Shown one piece after another: positions 8,722-17,289 of a stretch of 22,012 bases of DNA; position 1 is the first letter of the stretch, and the number at the start of each line of letters is the position of its first letter. Origin of the DNA: an uncultured Parabacteroides sp. (GTDB lineage: Bacteria; Bacteroidota; Bacteroidia; Bacteroidales; Tannerellaceae); the NCBI GenBank assembly GCA_900541965.1, contig UQLN01000067.1:1-22012 (forward strand), read 5' to 3'. A model generated the notes under the pieces. It was given only the letters and a program-made list of their open reading frames with translations, was not told where the DNA came from and made no database searches. Position numbers and translations under genes: made by a program.

Positions 8722-9273
8722 ATGAGACGATTCATACGATATTGTTTATTATCTTTTATCCTGTTGTTTGCAGGTAGTCTTACGACTCACCTGCATGCCC
8801 AGTTTTATTCGGTGCAAACCAATACGTTGAAATTGGCCACTACCACATTCAACGTGGAAGGAAGTATGCTCCTAAGCGAACACTGGACCATAAATATGGG
8901 GATTTCGTATAATCCCTGGAATTTTAGTGATACGAAGAAAATCAAACACTGGTTGATCGAACCGGGTGCCCGATACTGGCTTTGGCAACCTTATGCCGGT
9001 AATTTTATCAGTATGTATGCCATGGGGGCCCGGTACAACATGGCTTGGAGTGGTGAATATCGTTATCAGGGTTGGGGATATGGCGCCGGAATGACTTACG
9101 GACGTACCTGGTTGCTCAGTAAACGATGGAATCTGGAAGCAGAAGCAGGTCTGGGTTTGTTGATTTCTCCTTATACCAAGTATCGCTGCGAGCATTGTGG
9201 TGACAAAGTCGGATCAGGAACCTATTATCTTCCGGTACCTAAGCTTGCACTGAGTTTGGTTTATCTGTTCTGA
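8722..9273 (+). CDS. DUF3575 outer-membrane beta-barrel-like protein
   Basis: The 183-residue protein has an SPI signal peptide (cleavage probably HA|Q near residue 27). The body alternates polar and aromatic residues, as expected for a small barrel of about eight strands: SVQTNTLKLATTTFNVEGS, HWLIEPGARYWLW, GWGYGAGMTYGRTWLL, WNLEAEAGLGLL, and a C-terminal strand ending in Phe (ALSLVYLF), which is the usual outer-membrane insertion signal. The 'T/S-N-L-L/KxA....N' opening and 'hxhxPExRYWl' motif are typical of DUF3575. It has two nearby cysteines (YRCEHCG). DUF3575 genes routinely accompany fimbrillin clusters and OmpA-like partners in Bacteroidetes. Here the OmpA partner is the next gene. 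Compare the fused version at 18966. Confidence 0.8.
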   Translation: MRRFIRYCLLSFILLFAGSLTTHLHAQFYSVQTNTLKLATTTFNVEGSMLLSEHWTINMGISYNPWNFSDTKKIKHWLIEPGARYWLWQPYAGNFISMYAMGARYNMAWSGEYRYQGWGYGAGMTYGRTWLLSKRWNLEAEAGLGLLISPYTKYRCEHCGDKVGSGTYYLPVPKLALSLVYLF

Positions 9274-9302
9274 GGTCTGTACTCAGGCTAACCTATGGAT
9301 TT

Positions 9303-12300
9303 ATGAAAAGTACAAAGAGCATCTGCATCTTATTCTTTATAGCAATAGTTACTGCTTGTTCTCCGTTCGGAAGGCTGTATAAAGAACAACCCAGAGTAAC
9401 GCTGGCATTGCCTGCAGGACAGCGTGTAAACCCACTTGCTGTTGTGAAGCAAGATACTTTGGTGCACAGTACCGTTAACCCGGATTTTATATTTGTCACA
9501 GCCACGGGTGATTCCGTACCTGTAGGTGTATCGGCCGAGTGGGACAGTATCAATAAAGAGAATATCAGCACTGTCATGATGGATGAAATTGTGATTTCAT
9601 CACGATCTGTACGTAATACAGCCGAACGGGACGGAAAAATCAATGTGGAGTTTGTTGTAACGGTTCCCAAGGAATTGCAGGCAGAAAACTGGATGGTTAA
9701 TATCCGGCCTGTCCTGTTGAAAGGTGACCTGCCTGATTCATTGAAAGAACTGCGTTTTACCGGTTCTAAATTTCGTGAACAACAGGAAAGGGACTATCGG
9801 CGTTATGACCGTTTTCTGGAAAACATTATTCCTGATTCGGTTAATTTTTACCACACATTTGTCAACTATCATGCTTTCGAGCGCTATCTGGAACGACTGA
9901 AATGGTATCAGCGCGGACTGGAGCGTCGCTGGGCTATACTTGATGTCAAAAAGCGTCGTCCGGACCAGTTGTTGCAACGCTTCGATTTTTTTAATAAGAA
10001 AGTTATCCGGCTTGATACGTTGCTGAAACAGCGTATGCAATCCGATGCTTACCGGATGATAGACCGGCAGCAGTGGCAATATAACCAGGCCTGGGAGCGT
10101 ATGAACGATACGGTACGCTATCTGAACAAATATTTGCCGGAACGTTTTCGTTTTTTCAATATGCGTGCGGATCGTCTTACCGATGAACTCCGTACCCGTT
10201 ACCATAATAAAATCGAATATCAAAAGCTTTCCATGCCCGGCGATTCGACAAGGTTATGGAGTAATTATGCTGCAAAGGTTGCGCGTGGGAACCAAAAGGC
10301 GGAAGAGTTGATAGCCCGTAAAAGATATTTCTATGAGCTGGCACTGAATTCTTCTGTTAATTCTCCGTACCGGCAGGCGAGGTATCCCGGTGGGGTAAAT
10401 CCGGAAATATACTATCCGCGTTTTATTTTTTTTAATGAAAAAATGGAAAGGCTGAGTGCAGGATTATATATGCATTACCGTATAAAAGGGGCACGTGCGG
10501 AAAGCGGACAGGGAATTAAAATGCTGAAAGCCCTGATAGCCGGCAAAGATACCACTTCAGCTTATCTTAACCGTAGCCAGTTGGCAGAGAAGTACACGAA
10601 AAGATATCAGAAAATAAAAAACTTTTTCCCGATGTATCATTTTCGCCGTCCGGAAGCCGATACCCTTTCTCTTTCATGGATAGCCGGGAAAGCAGACACT
10701 GTGCCTACCCGCAGGATGCTTCTTTCACAGTTCTCGGAGAAGGATATTTATGATTATTATCAGAAACAGATTCGTCCGGATACGCTTTTACCGGATTCGG
10801 GAAGTATCCGGAAGCAATATGCTTCGCGTTTCAATTTCCTTTATAATTTCCTGCCTGTATACACGTTCCGGCGTGAAATCCCGGACTCTGTTCAACGGCA
10901 CATCCCCAGCGTGAAAGTAGTACGTGATTTTAAATACAGCCTTTTCGACTCCGTATCTACCATAAATTACTATACGAAACGTTATGAACATTTTCGGGCT
11001 GTTTATCCGCAATACCGCTTTATGCGCCGGCTGTATAATATAAATCCTCCTGCCATGAGGTATGCCGCCCGGCAGGAAAAGGTCGGAAAGTGGATAGACC
11101 GTATCAGTTCGCTGGATTCGGCCAGTTTGGTCAAGATGTTTTATAATACGCAGAAGATTGCACGTAATGAGGCACGTAAAGCGATGCGGGATGAGAAATT
11201 CCGGGACATCGTACGTTTTCCCTTCAATTCCGAAGCACGTCTTGATACGGTGATTTATGCTGCAGGACAAGTACATTTCCTGTACTCCGAAAATATTCAG
11301 GCCGATGAAAATTCATCCCGGATGAAAGTTTATCTGACAGGTGAGGTAGTAAGCAGTACCGGTACCCGATATCCTTTACCGCTTTCGGACACGCTGACTT
11401 ATCTGGTCAGCTCGATGACGAAGTTTGTGGATGAATCTCCCCGGTATGTCCGAAAGATTGTAACACGGGATGCGGAAGCCAATGTGAGTGTCGATTTCAC
11501 CTTTCCTAAAAATAAGTTTAAACTGGATAGTAAAATAGAAATCAACCGGGAAGGATTGAAGAAGATACATGACCTGACTCTTGACTTGATGACAGATCCG
11601 GTCTACAGGATAGACAGCCTGACCTTATTTGCCACTTCTTCTCCGGAAGGAAACTGGAAAATCAACGGTGAAATAGCCCGGAAACGTGCAGAGTCTATCC
11701 GTTCTGTGCTGGAACGTGATTTTGCGATACTGTATGATTCTTTGGCTATTAATACCAGCGTTGAGGTCGATGTCTCCGGTAACATGATCCAACGGGAAGC
11801 TGCAGATGAGATACCAAATCTGCCGAAGCTTGTCAGGATACGGACTATTCCGGAAGATTGGGACAAACTGACCCGCCTGATAATAGCAGACCGGAATTTT
11901 ATGGGAAACAAGGAAGCCGTCCTGAAACTTATCCGGAAAGAAAGCGAACCGGACCGCCGCGAGTATTTAATCAGAATACGTTATCCAAAAGAATATGCAT
12001 ATATGTATGATAAATTGTACCCGCTCGTGCGTTCGGTAGATTTTCATTTCAGCCTTTCGCGGAAAGGTATGCGACAAGATACGTTGTACACTACGGAGCC
12101 GGATACTGCTTATGCCCGAGGGGTGGAGTATCTGAAAAAGCGTAAATATGAACAGGCACTCGAAGTATTGCGTCCGTATGCAGACCGGAATACGGCGTTG
12201 GCATATATGTCATTGGGATATGATAAAGCTGCTCTCCGTATATTTGAGACGTTACCTCAACTTGCTGAAATTAAGTATCTGCAAGCCATTTTGCAGGTGC

Positions 12301-12443
12301 GTTTGGGAGATGAAAAGAAAGCCGTATTATTATTGCTTGGTGCAGCAGAAATGGATGAAAAAATGAAGTTCAGGGCTAATCTCGACCCGGAATTGTCTGT
12401 ATTGGTAAAAAAATACGGATTGTTTCAGGAAGATGATTTTTGA
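9303..12443 (+). CDS. Giant OmpA/TPR lipoprotein with degenerate internal repeats
   Basis: The 1046-residue lipoprotein has lipobox VTAC (Cys19). In order it contains: a beta-rich N-terminal domain with a strand-like MMDEIVISSRSV near 92-104; a long Arg/Tyr/Phe-rich middle (about 160-640) in which 'RFxFFNxKxxRLxxxL' recurs at about 226-242, 281-296 and 373-388, and a related 'YxFxRR' motif at about 443-449, 517-524 and 570-576; an OmpA-like domain at about 733-850 (FPKNKFKLD, LTLFATSSPEGNWKINGEIARKRAESI), which in this family grips peptidoglycan; and a C-terminal TPR-like pair (935-1015, AYARGVEYLKKRKYEQALEVL). It is last in the operon, directly before the terminator. I infer that it tethers the DUF3575 barrel and the fibre assembly to the cell wall. 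The middle region matches no family I can name. Confidence 0.8.
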   Translation: MKSTKSICILFFIAIVTACSPFGRLYKEQPRVTLALPAGQRVNPLAVVKQDTLVHSTVNPDFIFVTATGDSVPVGVSAEWDSINKENISTVMMDEIVISSRSVRNTAERDGKINVEFVVTVPKELQAENWMVNIRPVLLKGDLPDSLKELRFTGSKFREQQERDYRRYDRFLENIIPDSVNFYHTFVNYHAFERYLERLKWYQRGLERRWAILDVKKRRPDQLLQRFDFFNKKVIRLDTLLKQRMQSDAYRMIDRQQWQYNQAWERMNDTVRYLNKYLPERFRFFNMRADRLTDELRTRYHNKIEYQKLSMPGDSTRLWSNYAAKVARGNQKAEELIARKRYFYELALNSSVNSPYRQARYPGGVNPEIYYPRFIFFNEKMERLSAGLYMHYRIKGARAESGQGIKMLKALIAGKDTTSAYLNRSQLAEKYTKRYQKIKNFFPMYHFRRPEADTLSLSWIAGKADTVPTRRMLLSQFSEKDIYDYYQKQIRPDTLLPDSGSIRKQYASRFNFLYNFLPVYTFRREIPDSVQRHIPSVKVVRDFKYSLFDSVSTINYYTKRYEHFRAVYPQYRFMRRLYNINPPAMRYAARQEKVGKWIDRISSLDSASLVKMFYNTQKIARNEARKAMRDEKFRDIVRFPFNSEARLDTVIYAAGQVHFLYSENIQADENSSRMKVYLTGEVVSSTGTRYPLPLSDTLTYLVSSMTKFVDESPRYVRKIVTRDAEANVSVDFTFPKNKFKLDSKIEINREGLKKIHDLTLDLMTDPVYRIDSLTLFATSSPEGNWKINGEIARKRAESIRSVLERDFAILYDSLAINTSVEVDVSGNMIQREAADEIPNLPKLVRIRTIPEDWDKLTRLIIADRNFMGNKEAVLKLIRKESEPDRREYLIRIRYPKEYAYMYDKLYPLVRSVDFHFSLSRKGMRQDTLYTTEPDTAYARGVEYLKKRKYEQALEVLRPYADRNTALAYMSLGYDKAALRIFETLPQLAEIKYLQAILQVRLGDEKKAVLLLLGAAEMDEKMKFRANLDPELSVLVKKYGLFQEDDF

Positions 12444-12482
12444 GAGGGAATGAAGAACCATTTAATGTAGTTAACCAAACTG

Positions 12483-12523
12483 AAAGAGCCGGTTTCCCAA
12501 AAAAGGGAGCCGGCTCTTTTCTT
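12483..12523 (+). terminator. Intrinsic terminator of the fimbrial operon
   Basis: A ten-bp GC-rich stem (AAAGAGCCGG at 12483-12492 against CCGGCTCTTT at 12510-12519) extends inward through CCC/GGG around an A6 loop (12499-12504), and a T-rich tract (12517-12523) follows. It lies 40 bp after the OmpA gene stop and 32 bp before the stop of the convergent DUF4251 gene. The reverse complement also gives the stem but a poorer T-run, so it may act weakly in both directions. Confidence 0.9.
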
Positions 12524-12554
12524 AGTTTAATTGTTTACTTAATAGGTTGCATCC

Positions 12555-13148
12555 TTAATAGGTTGTACCCTGGAATACGTTGGATTGTGAATAAGGGAGC
12601 AATGTTCCGGTCATTGTCAGGTCGTTGCCTGAGAAGTTCGGATCGACAGTTACCGTTGCATTGTTTGTTGCGCTAAACAATACCAGATTGACTGTTGCGG
12701 AAATAAAGATACCCTGTACGTTCATGGAAAGGTAAACATTGCCGTTATTCTCTTGTTTGATCTGGATATTTGAAGCACTGCCCTGTACGGTGATACCTCC
12801 TAATCCGTTAGGACCGGGATAAGGGGAGTTGGAAGCAATTTGAACCATCGCCTGTCCGTCGTTCAGTGAAACGAAGTTTGTGTTGGAATTGACATAATAC
12901 ACACGTCCGTTCAACGGTTGTACGGAGTTGGCCTCCAAAACGAATGATTTGTTTGTGATTGCCTGCATGGCATTGTTGAAAGCCTCTTCACCCATCACTG
13001 AGTCCTTTTCAAGCCGTGCTTCTCTTTTTTCTTTTCTTTCCAGTTTCTTTTCTGCTTTTTCTGCACTCTTGCTACTTTGAGCCTGAACCTGTGTCATACC
13101 ACCTAATACGAAGGCACACACCACCATTAAAGATAAAATTCTTTTCAT
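12555..13148 (-). CDS. DUF4251 domain secreted protein
   Basis: The start is placed at 13148, where MKRILSLMVV begins a proper signal peptide (cleavage near VQA|Q, residue 23). The frame is open a further 18 codons upstream, but those residues are basic and would hide the signal. The mature 197-residue precursor has a highly charged Lys/Glu/Arg stretch (24-50, possibly helical), then MQAITNKSFVLEAN and a beta-rich body (VYYVNSNTNFVSLNDGQAMVQI, NIQIKQENNGNVYLSMNVQG) that match the Bacteroidetes DUF4251 family. Its function is unknown; it is presumably periplasmic. It runs convergent to the fimbrial operon and is probably unrelated to it. I found no perfect TAnnTTTG box on the minus strand upstream. 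Confidence 0.8.
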   Translation of the reverse strand: MKRILSLMVVCAFVLGGMTQVQAQSSKSAEKAEKKLERKEKREARLEKDSVMGEEAFNNAMQAITNKSFVLEANSVQPLNGRVYYVNSNTNFVSLNDGQAMVQIASNSPYPGPNGLGGITVQGSASNIQIKQENNGNVYLSMNVQGIFISATVNLVLFSATNNATVTVDPNFSGNDLTMTGTLLPYSQSNVFQGTTY

Positions 13149-13334
13149 ACGATTTAGTTGATTTAGTTTAAAACGTTTTTTTAAAATGTATAGAAAAAAC
13201 AACCTAATAAGGAAATTGTTCCTGCCCGTATGGGAAATACAGATATAATAACATTCTGTTTGAGTATTTACGTTAATCCGTCAAAGAGTTATTCAAAGTT
13301 GTCTGTTCAGGACTGTTTTAATGGAATAATCCTG

Positions 13335-13342
13335 TATTTTTG
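13335..13342 (+). promoter_or_regulatory. Bacteroides-type -7 box before the comB-like gene
   Basis: TATTTTTG matches the -7 consensus TAnnTTTG exactly and ends 22 bases before the comB ATG, giving a leader of roughly 15-20 nt. The -33 element at the ideal 19-bp distance is only ACTG (13312-13315), a partial match to TTTG. Confidence 0.6.
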
Positions 13343-13364
13343 TAGTAGATATAAGATAAAAAGT

Positions 13365-14078
13365 ATGAAAATAGACGTATGTTTTTCGCCGGCATTGTAT
13401 CCGGTATATCATAATCCGGAGGCTGTCGTCGTCGTGGTAGATGTGTTTCGGGCAACTACAACAATGGCCGCTGCTTTCGGTAGCGGTGTACGCAGTATCC
13501 GCCCGGTAGCGACCGTAGAGGAAGCGCAGGCTTATAAGGAAAAGGGTTGGCTGGTTGGTGCGGAACGCAATGTGAAACGTTGTGATTTTGCGGACTTCGG
13601 CAATTCTCCCCTGGATTATACGCCTGAAAAAGTGAACGGGAAAGATGTGGTGTTTACAACAACCAACGGAACCCGTGCCATTACGATTGCACGCGATGCC
13701 TACCGGGTAATAACAGGGGCTTTTATCAACTTGCAGGCAGTAGCCGGTTATTGCCTGGCGCATAAACGTGACGTGGTTGTATTATGTTCAGGCTGGCAGG
13801 ATAAAGTGAATATCGAGGATACGCTTTTCGGCGGGGCGCTGGTCGAAACTTTATTGCAGACCGGTTTGTATGAAACAGGTAGCGATGCAGCTGTGATGGC
13901 CCGCGATATGTGGAACACAAACAAGCAGGATTTGATGGCTTATCTGGAACCGACCGACCATATGGCACGCCTGAAAGCAAACCATCTGGAAGATGCCGTT
14001 CCTTATTGCCTGACATTAAGCAGTACGGATAAAGTCCCCGAACTGTCTATCGAGAATGAAATATTGATACTAAAATAA
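13365..14078 (+). CDS. comB: 2-phosphosulfolactate phosphatase (ComB family)
   Basis: The ATG at 13365 gives 237 residues, the normal ComB length; the open frame upstream to 13230 is leader sequence containing the promoter. The ComB signature blocks are in order: VVDVFRATTT (24-33), GNSP (79-82), TTNGT (99-103), CSG (141-143) and EDTLFGG (151-157). The enzyme family hydrolyses 2-phosphosulfolactate to sulfolactate and phosphate with Mg2+, a step of coenzyme M synthesis in methanogens. Bacteroidales do not make coenzyme M and no comA or comC neighbour is present, so the physiological substrate here is uncertain. It is cytosolic. The oxidoreductase ATG follows one base after the stop, so the two form an operon. 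Confidence 0.85.
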   Translation: MKIDVCFSPALYPVYHNPEAVVVVVDVFRATTTMAAAFGSGVRSIRPVATVEEAQAYKEKGWLVGAERNVKRCDFADFGNSPLDYTPEKVNGKDVVFTTTNGTRAITIARDAYRVITGAFINLQAVAGYCLAHKRDVVVLCSGWQDKVNIEDTLFGGALVETLLQTGLYETGSDAAVMARDMWNTNKQDLMAYLEPTDHMARLKANHLEDAVPYCLTLSSTDKVPELSIENEILILK

Positions 14079-14079
14079 T

Positions 14080-15117
14080 ATGCTACGAATGGAAAAACAA
14101 CCGGACAAAGTACGCTTCGGCGTTATAGGAACAAATTTTATTACAGACTGGGTACTTGCCGGAGCACGGCAGGATAAACGTTTTGAGCTGGTAGCCGTAT
14201 GTTCACGGAAACAGGAAACGGCAGATGCATTTGCAGCCAAACATCAGATACCCTATACCTTCACTTCCCTGGAAGAAATGGCAAAAAGCCCTTTGATTGA
14301 TGCTGTTTATATCGCTACTCCCAATTTCCTGCATGCAGAACAAAGTATCCTTTGTATGAAGCACGGCAAGCATGTATTATGTGAGAAGCCTTTTGCTTCC
14401 AATGCAAAAGAAGTCAGGGAAATGATTGCCGCGTCTAAAAAATATAATGTCACCTTGATGGAGGCAATGAAGCCTACTTTAACCCCGAACTTCCTGTCTG
14501 TCCGCGAAAATATAGCACAGGTAGGTACGATCCGGCGGTATTTTTCATGTTATTGCCAATATTCTTCCCGTTATGATAAATTTAAGGAAGGTATTGTTTT
14601 AAATGCCTTTAAACCGGAGCTGTCTAACGGAGCGATGATGGATATAGGTATATATACGGTCTATCCGATGGTGGTATTGTTCGGCCGCCCGAAAAAGATA
14701 CAGGCATCCGGTGTGGTGCTCTCTTCCGGTGCGGATGGGCAGGGTGCTGTTAATTTTGAGTATGACGGGATGAATGCTACAGTGCTTTATTCTAAAATAG
14801 CCAATTCCTCATTACCGACGGAAATACAGGGGGAGGATGGAAATATCTTACTGGACCGCATTAATATTATCGGCAAAGTGACTTTTACGCCTCGTCCGGT
14901 GGCCGCTTCAGGCAAAGGACCGTCAACGGAACCGCAAGACATCAGTGCCGTTACGGATAAAGATGAATACTTTTACGAAGTGGCAGAGTTTATCGACCTG
15001 GTATTAGCCGGTAAACGCGAGTCTGCTATCAATAGCCATGAAAATTCCCTGATAACATTGGAAATTATCGATGAGGTCCGCCGCCAGTTGGGCATTGTTT
15101 ACCCGGCAGATGAATAG
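14080..15117 (+). CDS. Gfo/Idh/MocA family NAD(P)-dependent oxidoreductase
   Basis: The 345-residue protein has an N-terminal Rossmann fold with GVIGTNFITDW (14-24), an acidic/charged second strand (VAVCSRKQ), VYIATPNFLHAEQ (77-88), and the family's catalytic Lys in CEKPFASN (EKP at 102-104). The C-terminal half has GAMMDIGIYTVYP (184-196), equivalent to the substrate-binding Asp/Tyr region of the dihydrodiol dehydrogenase/AFR-like branch. The substrate (sugar or cyclitol type) cannot be told from sequence. ATG 14089 is an alternative start, leaving fewer residues ahead of the Rossmann strand. It ends exactly where the convergent TPR gene ends, with no spacing and no obvious terminator. Confidence 0.85.
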   Translation: MLRMEKQPDKVRFGVIGTNFITDWVLAGARQDKRFELVAVCSRKQETADAFAAKHQIPYTFTSLEEMAKSPLIDAVYIATPNFLHAEQSILCMKHGKHVLCEKPFASNAKEVREMIAASKKYNVTLMEAMKPTLTPNFLSVRENIAQVGTIRRYFSCYCQYSSRYDKFKEGIVLNAFKPELSNGAMMDIGIYTVYPMVVLFGRPKKIQASGVVLSSGADGQGAVNFEYDGMNATVLYSKIANSSLPTEIQGEDGNILLDRINIIGKVTFTPRPVAASGKGPSTEPQDISAVTDKDEYFYEVAEFIDLVLAGKRESAINSHENSLITLEIIDEVRRQLGIVYPADE

Positions 15118-16953
15118 TTATAACTTTCCTTTCAGGAACTCTTCCAGGTTTGTTTCCGTATTCAATCCCAACCGCTGGCGCATCCGGCTGCGTGCCTTAT
15201 TCACCCCGTTCTTGGAAATGCCCAGCGTGAGGGCTATCCCGTCGCTGTTTAAATCGAGGATGAGCAACATGGCAATTAGGTCGTCGGTACGGGTCATGCC
15301 CGGACAGATTTCGTGCAGGGTAGAAAGAAATCCGGGATAGACGGATGTAAAACTACGGCGGAATTCCATTTCTTGGTCTAAACTGACAAGTCCGGCATTG
15401 ATTTTTACCCGGATATCGGATGTTGCTTTCCGTTTCGATACCTCCTGTAATTCAGAAGATACTTCATTCAGTTCGCGAAGCAATCCACTGATTTGAGAGA
15501 GTCGGGCATCACTGATACGGCGAAGATAACGTTGGCGTTGACGGACATAAAGTCCTCCGGTGGCAAGCACTGTCAGCAGCAATCCCACCAGCAGCCAGGT
15601 GAAGACCAGAGTCCGCTGTTTTAAAGAGACTTCGGTGGCGAGCGCATGATTTTCCTGTTCTTTGCGCCCTGTTTCGTAACGTATGTTTGCCCCGATGGCA
15701 GCATTTATATTTTCCTGACGCCGCAGGCTATCGCTTGTATTCGTATAGATTGGATAAACCGAAGATATCCGGTCCGTCATTCCTGTTTGCAAATAAGCTT
15801 GGATGAGTTTGTTGCCCGCAAAAAGTATGCCTTCCGGATAATGGCCTGAGTAGAAATTATGGAAGCCCCGTTCCATATAATCGATGCCTTCCCGTTCGTG
15901 TCCCGGCGTTTGCAGCAGGGCCATGCCATAATACACGAACAGGTTGTTTTTGGGCTCCGGGTCTACAATGGCAGTGTCTTTCAGCAGGCGGCGGCATTCT
16001 TCCAGTTGGTAGGCAATGGAGTCCGGATGGACACTGTAGTAGTAGCCCAGGCGATTAATATGCAGATGAGGGACATAATGGGCATCCGTACTTTTAGGGG
16101 TTGCCTCAATTGCTTTCTGTATATAGAACAGGGCGGAATCTGTTTTGCCGGCTTTGTTGAAACAGGAGGCACGTAGGCGGTACACTTCTTCCAGCGTCCA
16201 GTTATCCAAGGCTTTAGACGCTGCGATGGCATGGTTGTTAGCTTCTATCGCTTTGTCATATAAACCGAGGCTGACATATACACGGCTCAGGTTGTTGTTG
16301 GCCTCAATCAGTCCGTCGCCCGGCGTGTTAGGATGGGCGTTATACCAATCGATAGCTTCCTGGATGGCGGATGTCGCTTTTTCAAGTGCTCCGTTTTTCC
16401 AGTAGAGATAACCCATATAACCATATATTTCGCCTTCGCCGCCCACTTTGCCGTCTACTTCCCGGCAGCATTTTATGGCATGTTCCATCAGGCGGACAGG
16501 TATTTTGGTGCCGATATCACAAAATTCCAATGCCCATGCCATGTTATAGTAATTTATAGCATCCCTCCGGGGATCATCTGTCGGGGAAAGGGACTGGAAA
16601 ATACGTCCCAGGCTATCTACCTTGTCCATCCGGTTTTCTGCCAGGTAGAATTTGGTTGACGTGGTAATCAATTCCGGCCGCAAGGTTTGGGTGTAGTAAG
16701 GATTAGGACTGTTCAGCAAGCTGTCGGTCAGCCATGCGCTGCCTTCCACTTTGTCCTGAAGCATTAAGGCATTATAATAAAAAGTCAATATCCATCTCAT
16801 CAGGTAATTCAGGTTCCTGCTCTTTTTCGGATGCTCCGGCATGGCACGCAGAGTACGGGCATAGAGATCTTCAATCTCCTGGTATTTTTTTTGCCGGTAC
16901 AACGGAGTGTACTGGTCGGTCAGGTACCATAAGCAGGAGTCCGGATCTTGCAT
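15118..16953 (-). CDS. TPR - transmembrane - HTH regulator, body out of frame with its signal peptide
   Basis: The main frame encodes 611 residues from the ATG at 16953. TPR-like helices fill about 15-400 (e.g. IYGYMGYLYWKNGALEKATSAI; NNLSRVYVSLGLYDKAIEAN). A single transmembrane helix lies at about 450-470 (LVFTWLLVGLLLTVLATGGLYV region), a predicted coiled coil at about 478-512, and a LuxR/sigma-like HTH at about 556-597 (DLIAMLLILDLNSDGIALTLGI, then KNGVNKARSRMRQRLGL). This sensor-regulator plan is common in Bacteroidetes, with TPRs in the periplasm and HTH in the cytosol, so an N-terminal signal peptide is expected. One exists just upstream but in the other frame (see the 16953-17057 entry). 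Target genes are unknown; adjacency to the fimbrial AraC gene is suggestive only. Confidence 0.75.
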   Translation of the reverse strand: MQDPDSCLWYLTDQYTPLYRQKKYQEIEDLYARTLRAMPEHPKKSRNLNYLMRWILTFYYNALMLQDKVEGSAWLTDSLLNSPNPYYTQTLRPELITTSTKFYLAENRMDKVDSLGRIFQSLSPTDDPRRDAINYYNMAWALEFCDIGTKIPVRLMEHAIKCCREVDGKVGGEGEIYGYMGYLYWKNGALEKATSAIQEAIDWYNAHPNTPGDGLIEANNNLSRVYVSLGLYDKAIEANNHAIAASKALDNWTLEEVYRLRASCFNKAGKTDSALFYIQKAIEATPKSTDAHYVPHLHINRLGYYYSVHPDSIAYQLEECRRLLKDTAIVDPEPKNNLFVYYGMALLQTPGHEREGIDYMERGFHNFYSGHYPEGILFAGNKLIQAYLQTGMTDRISSVYPIYTNTSDSLRRQENINAAIGANIRYETGRKEQENHALATEVSLKQRTLVFTWLLVGLLLTVLATGGLYVRQRQRYLRRISDARLSQISGLLRELNEVSSELQEVSKRKATSDIRVKINAGLVSLDQEMEFRRSFTSVYPGFLSTLHEICPGMTRTDDLIAMLLILDLNSDGIALTLGISKNGVNKARSRMRQRLGLNTETNLEEFLKGKL

Positions 16954-17057
16954 CAACCAAGCTTCAATATTAGTGGCATTGGCTGGAGTGGTAGCGTTGC
17001 GGCATGTAGTAAAATGAAAAATGCAGCGGTAAATAGTATTGTTTTTTTGTCTTTCAT
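16953..17057 (-). pseudogene. Signal-peptide ORF of the TPR regulator, frameshifted from the body
   Basis: The minus-strand ATG at 17057 opens a 34-codon frame with a classic signal peptide (KDKKTILFTAAFFILLHAAT) that stops at a TGA (16955-16953) overlapping the ATG of the TPR frame as TGATG. The body frame is open upstream and encodes a plausible continuation (NATTPANATNIEAW) beside the signal peptide's HAA. A one-base indel around 16957-17003 would therefore fuse them. Either the gene is frameshifted (or the read has an error), or the two parts are coupled by TGATG reinitiation. The frameshift is more likely because reinitiation would leave the TPR part without a secretion signal. Confidence 0.6.
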
Positions 17058-17159
17058 AATCGTATGGAGATATGTCCGGTAAAAATAGGCATTCCCTTTG
17101 AATATTCGATGAAATCGATAAAAAAGGACATTGTTGAATAAAAAATAAACCCGTTCAGG

Positions 17160-17261
17160 CGTTTTGGGTATCGGATTGTACATTGCAGTTTTCCCCATCT
17201 AAGGTGGCAAACCGGTATTTTTGTGTCATTCGCAAAAACAATAGTCGCACGTTTTGGGTAT
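17160..17261 (+). repeat. Two 12-bp direct repeats CGTTTTGGGTAT, 90 bp apart
   Basis: The same 12 bases occur at 17160-17171 and 17250-17261 in the divergent intergenic region. The second copy contains the TTTG -33 box of the leader promoter. They may be regulator-binding sites or a trace of duplication. The rest of 17058-17250 contains a TATTTTTG at 17216-17223 without a well-placed -33 box and nothing else I recognise. Confidence 0.5.
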
Positions 17262-17283
17262 ATGGACGGTTTCGTTATCTTTG
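17253..17283 (+). promoter_or_regulatory. Perfect Bacteroides-type promoter for the AraC leader
   Basis: TTTG (17253-17256), 19 bases, then TATCTTTG (17276-17283) match the -33/-7 consensus and spacing of Bacteroides promoters exactly. Transcription should begin near 17290, about 310 nt before the AraC start codon. The -7 box lies partly inside one arm (CGTTATC, 17273-17279) of an inverted repeat whose other arm is GATAACG (17318-17324). Confidence 0.8.
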
Positions 17284-17289
17284 TTTCCG

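Noticed and set aside
12440..12676. Plus-strand 78-codon ORF after the OmpA gene
   Set aside because: It runs through the terminator hairpin and antisense to the DUF4251 gene.
17216..17223. TATTTTTG as a second plus-strand promoter
   Set aside because: No TTTG-like box at a suitable distance upstream, and the better promoter lies 60 bp downstream.
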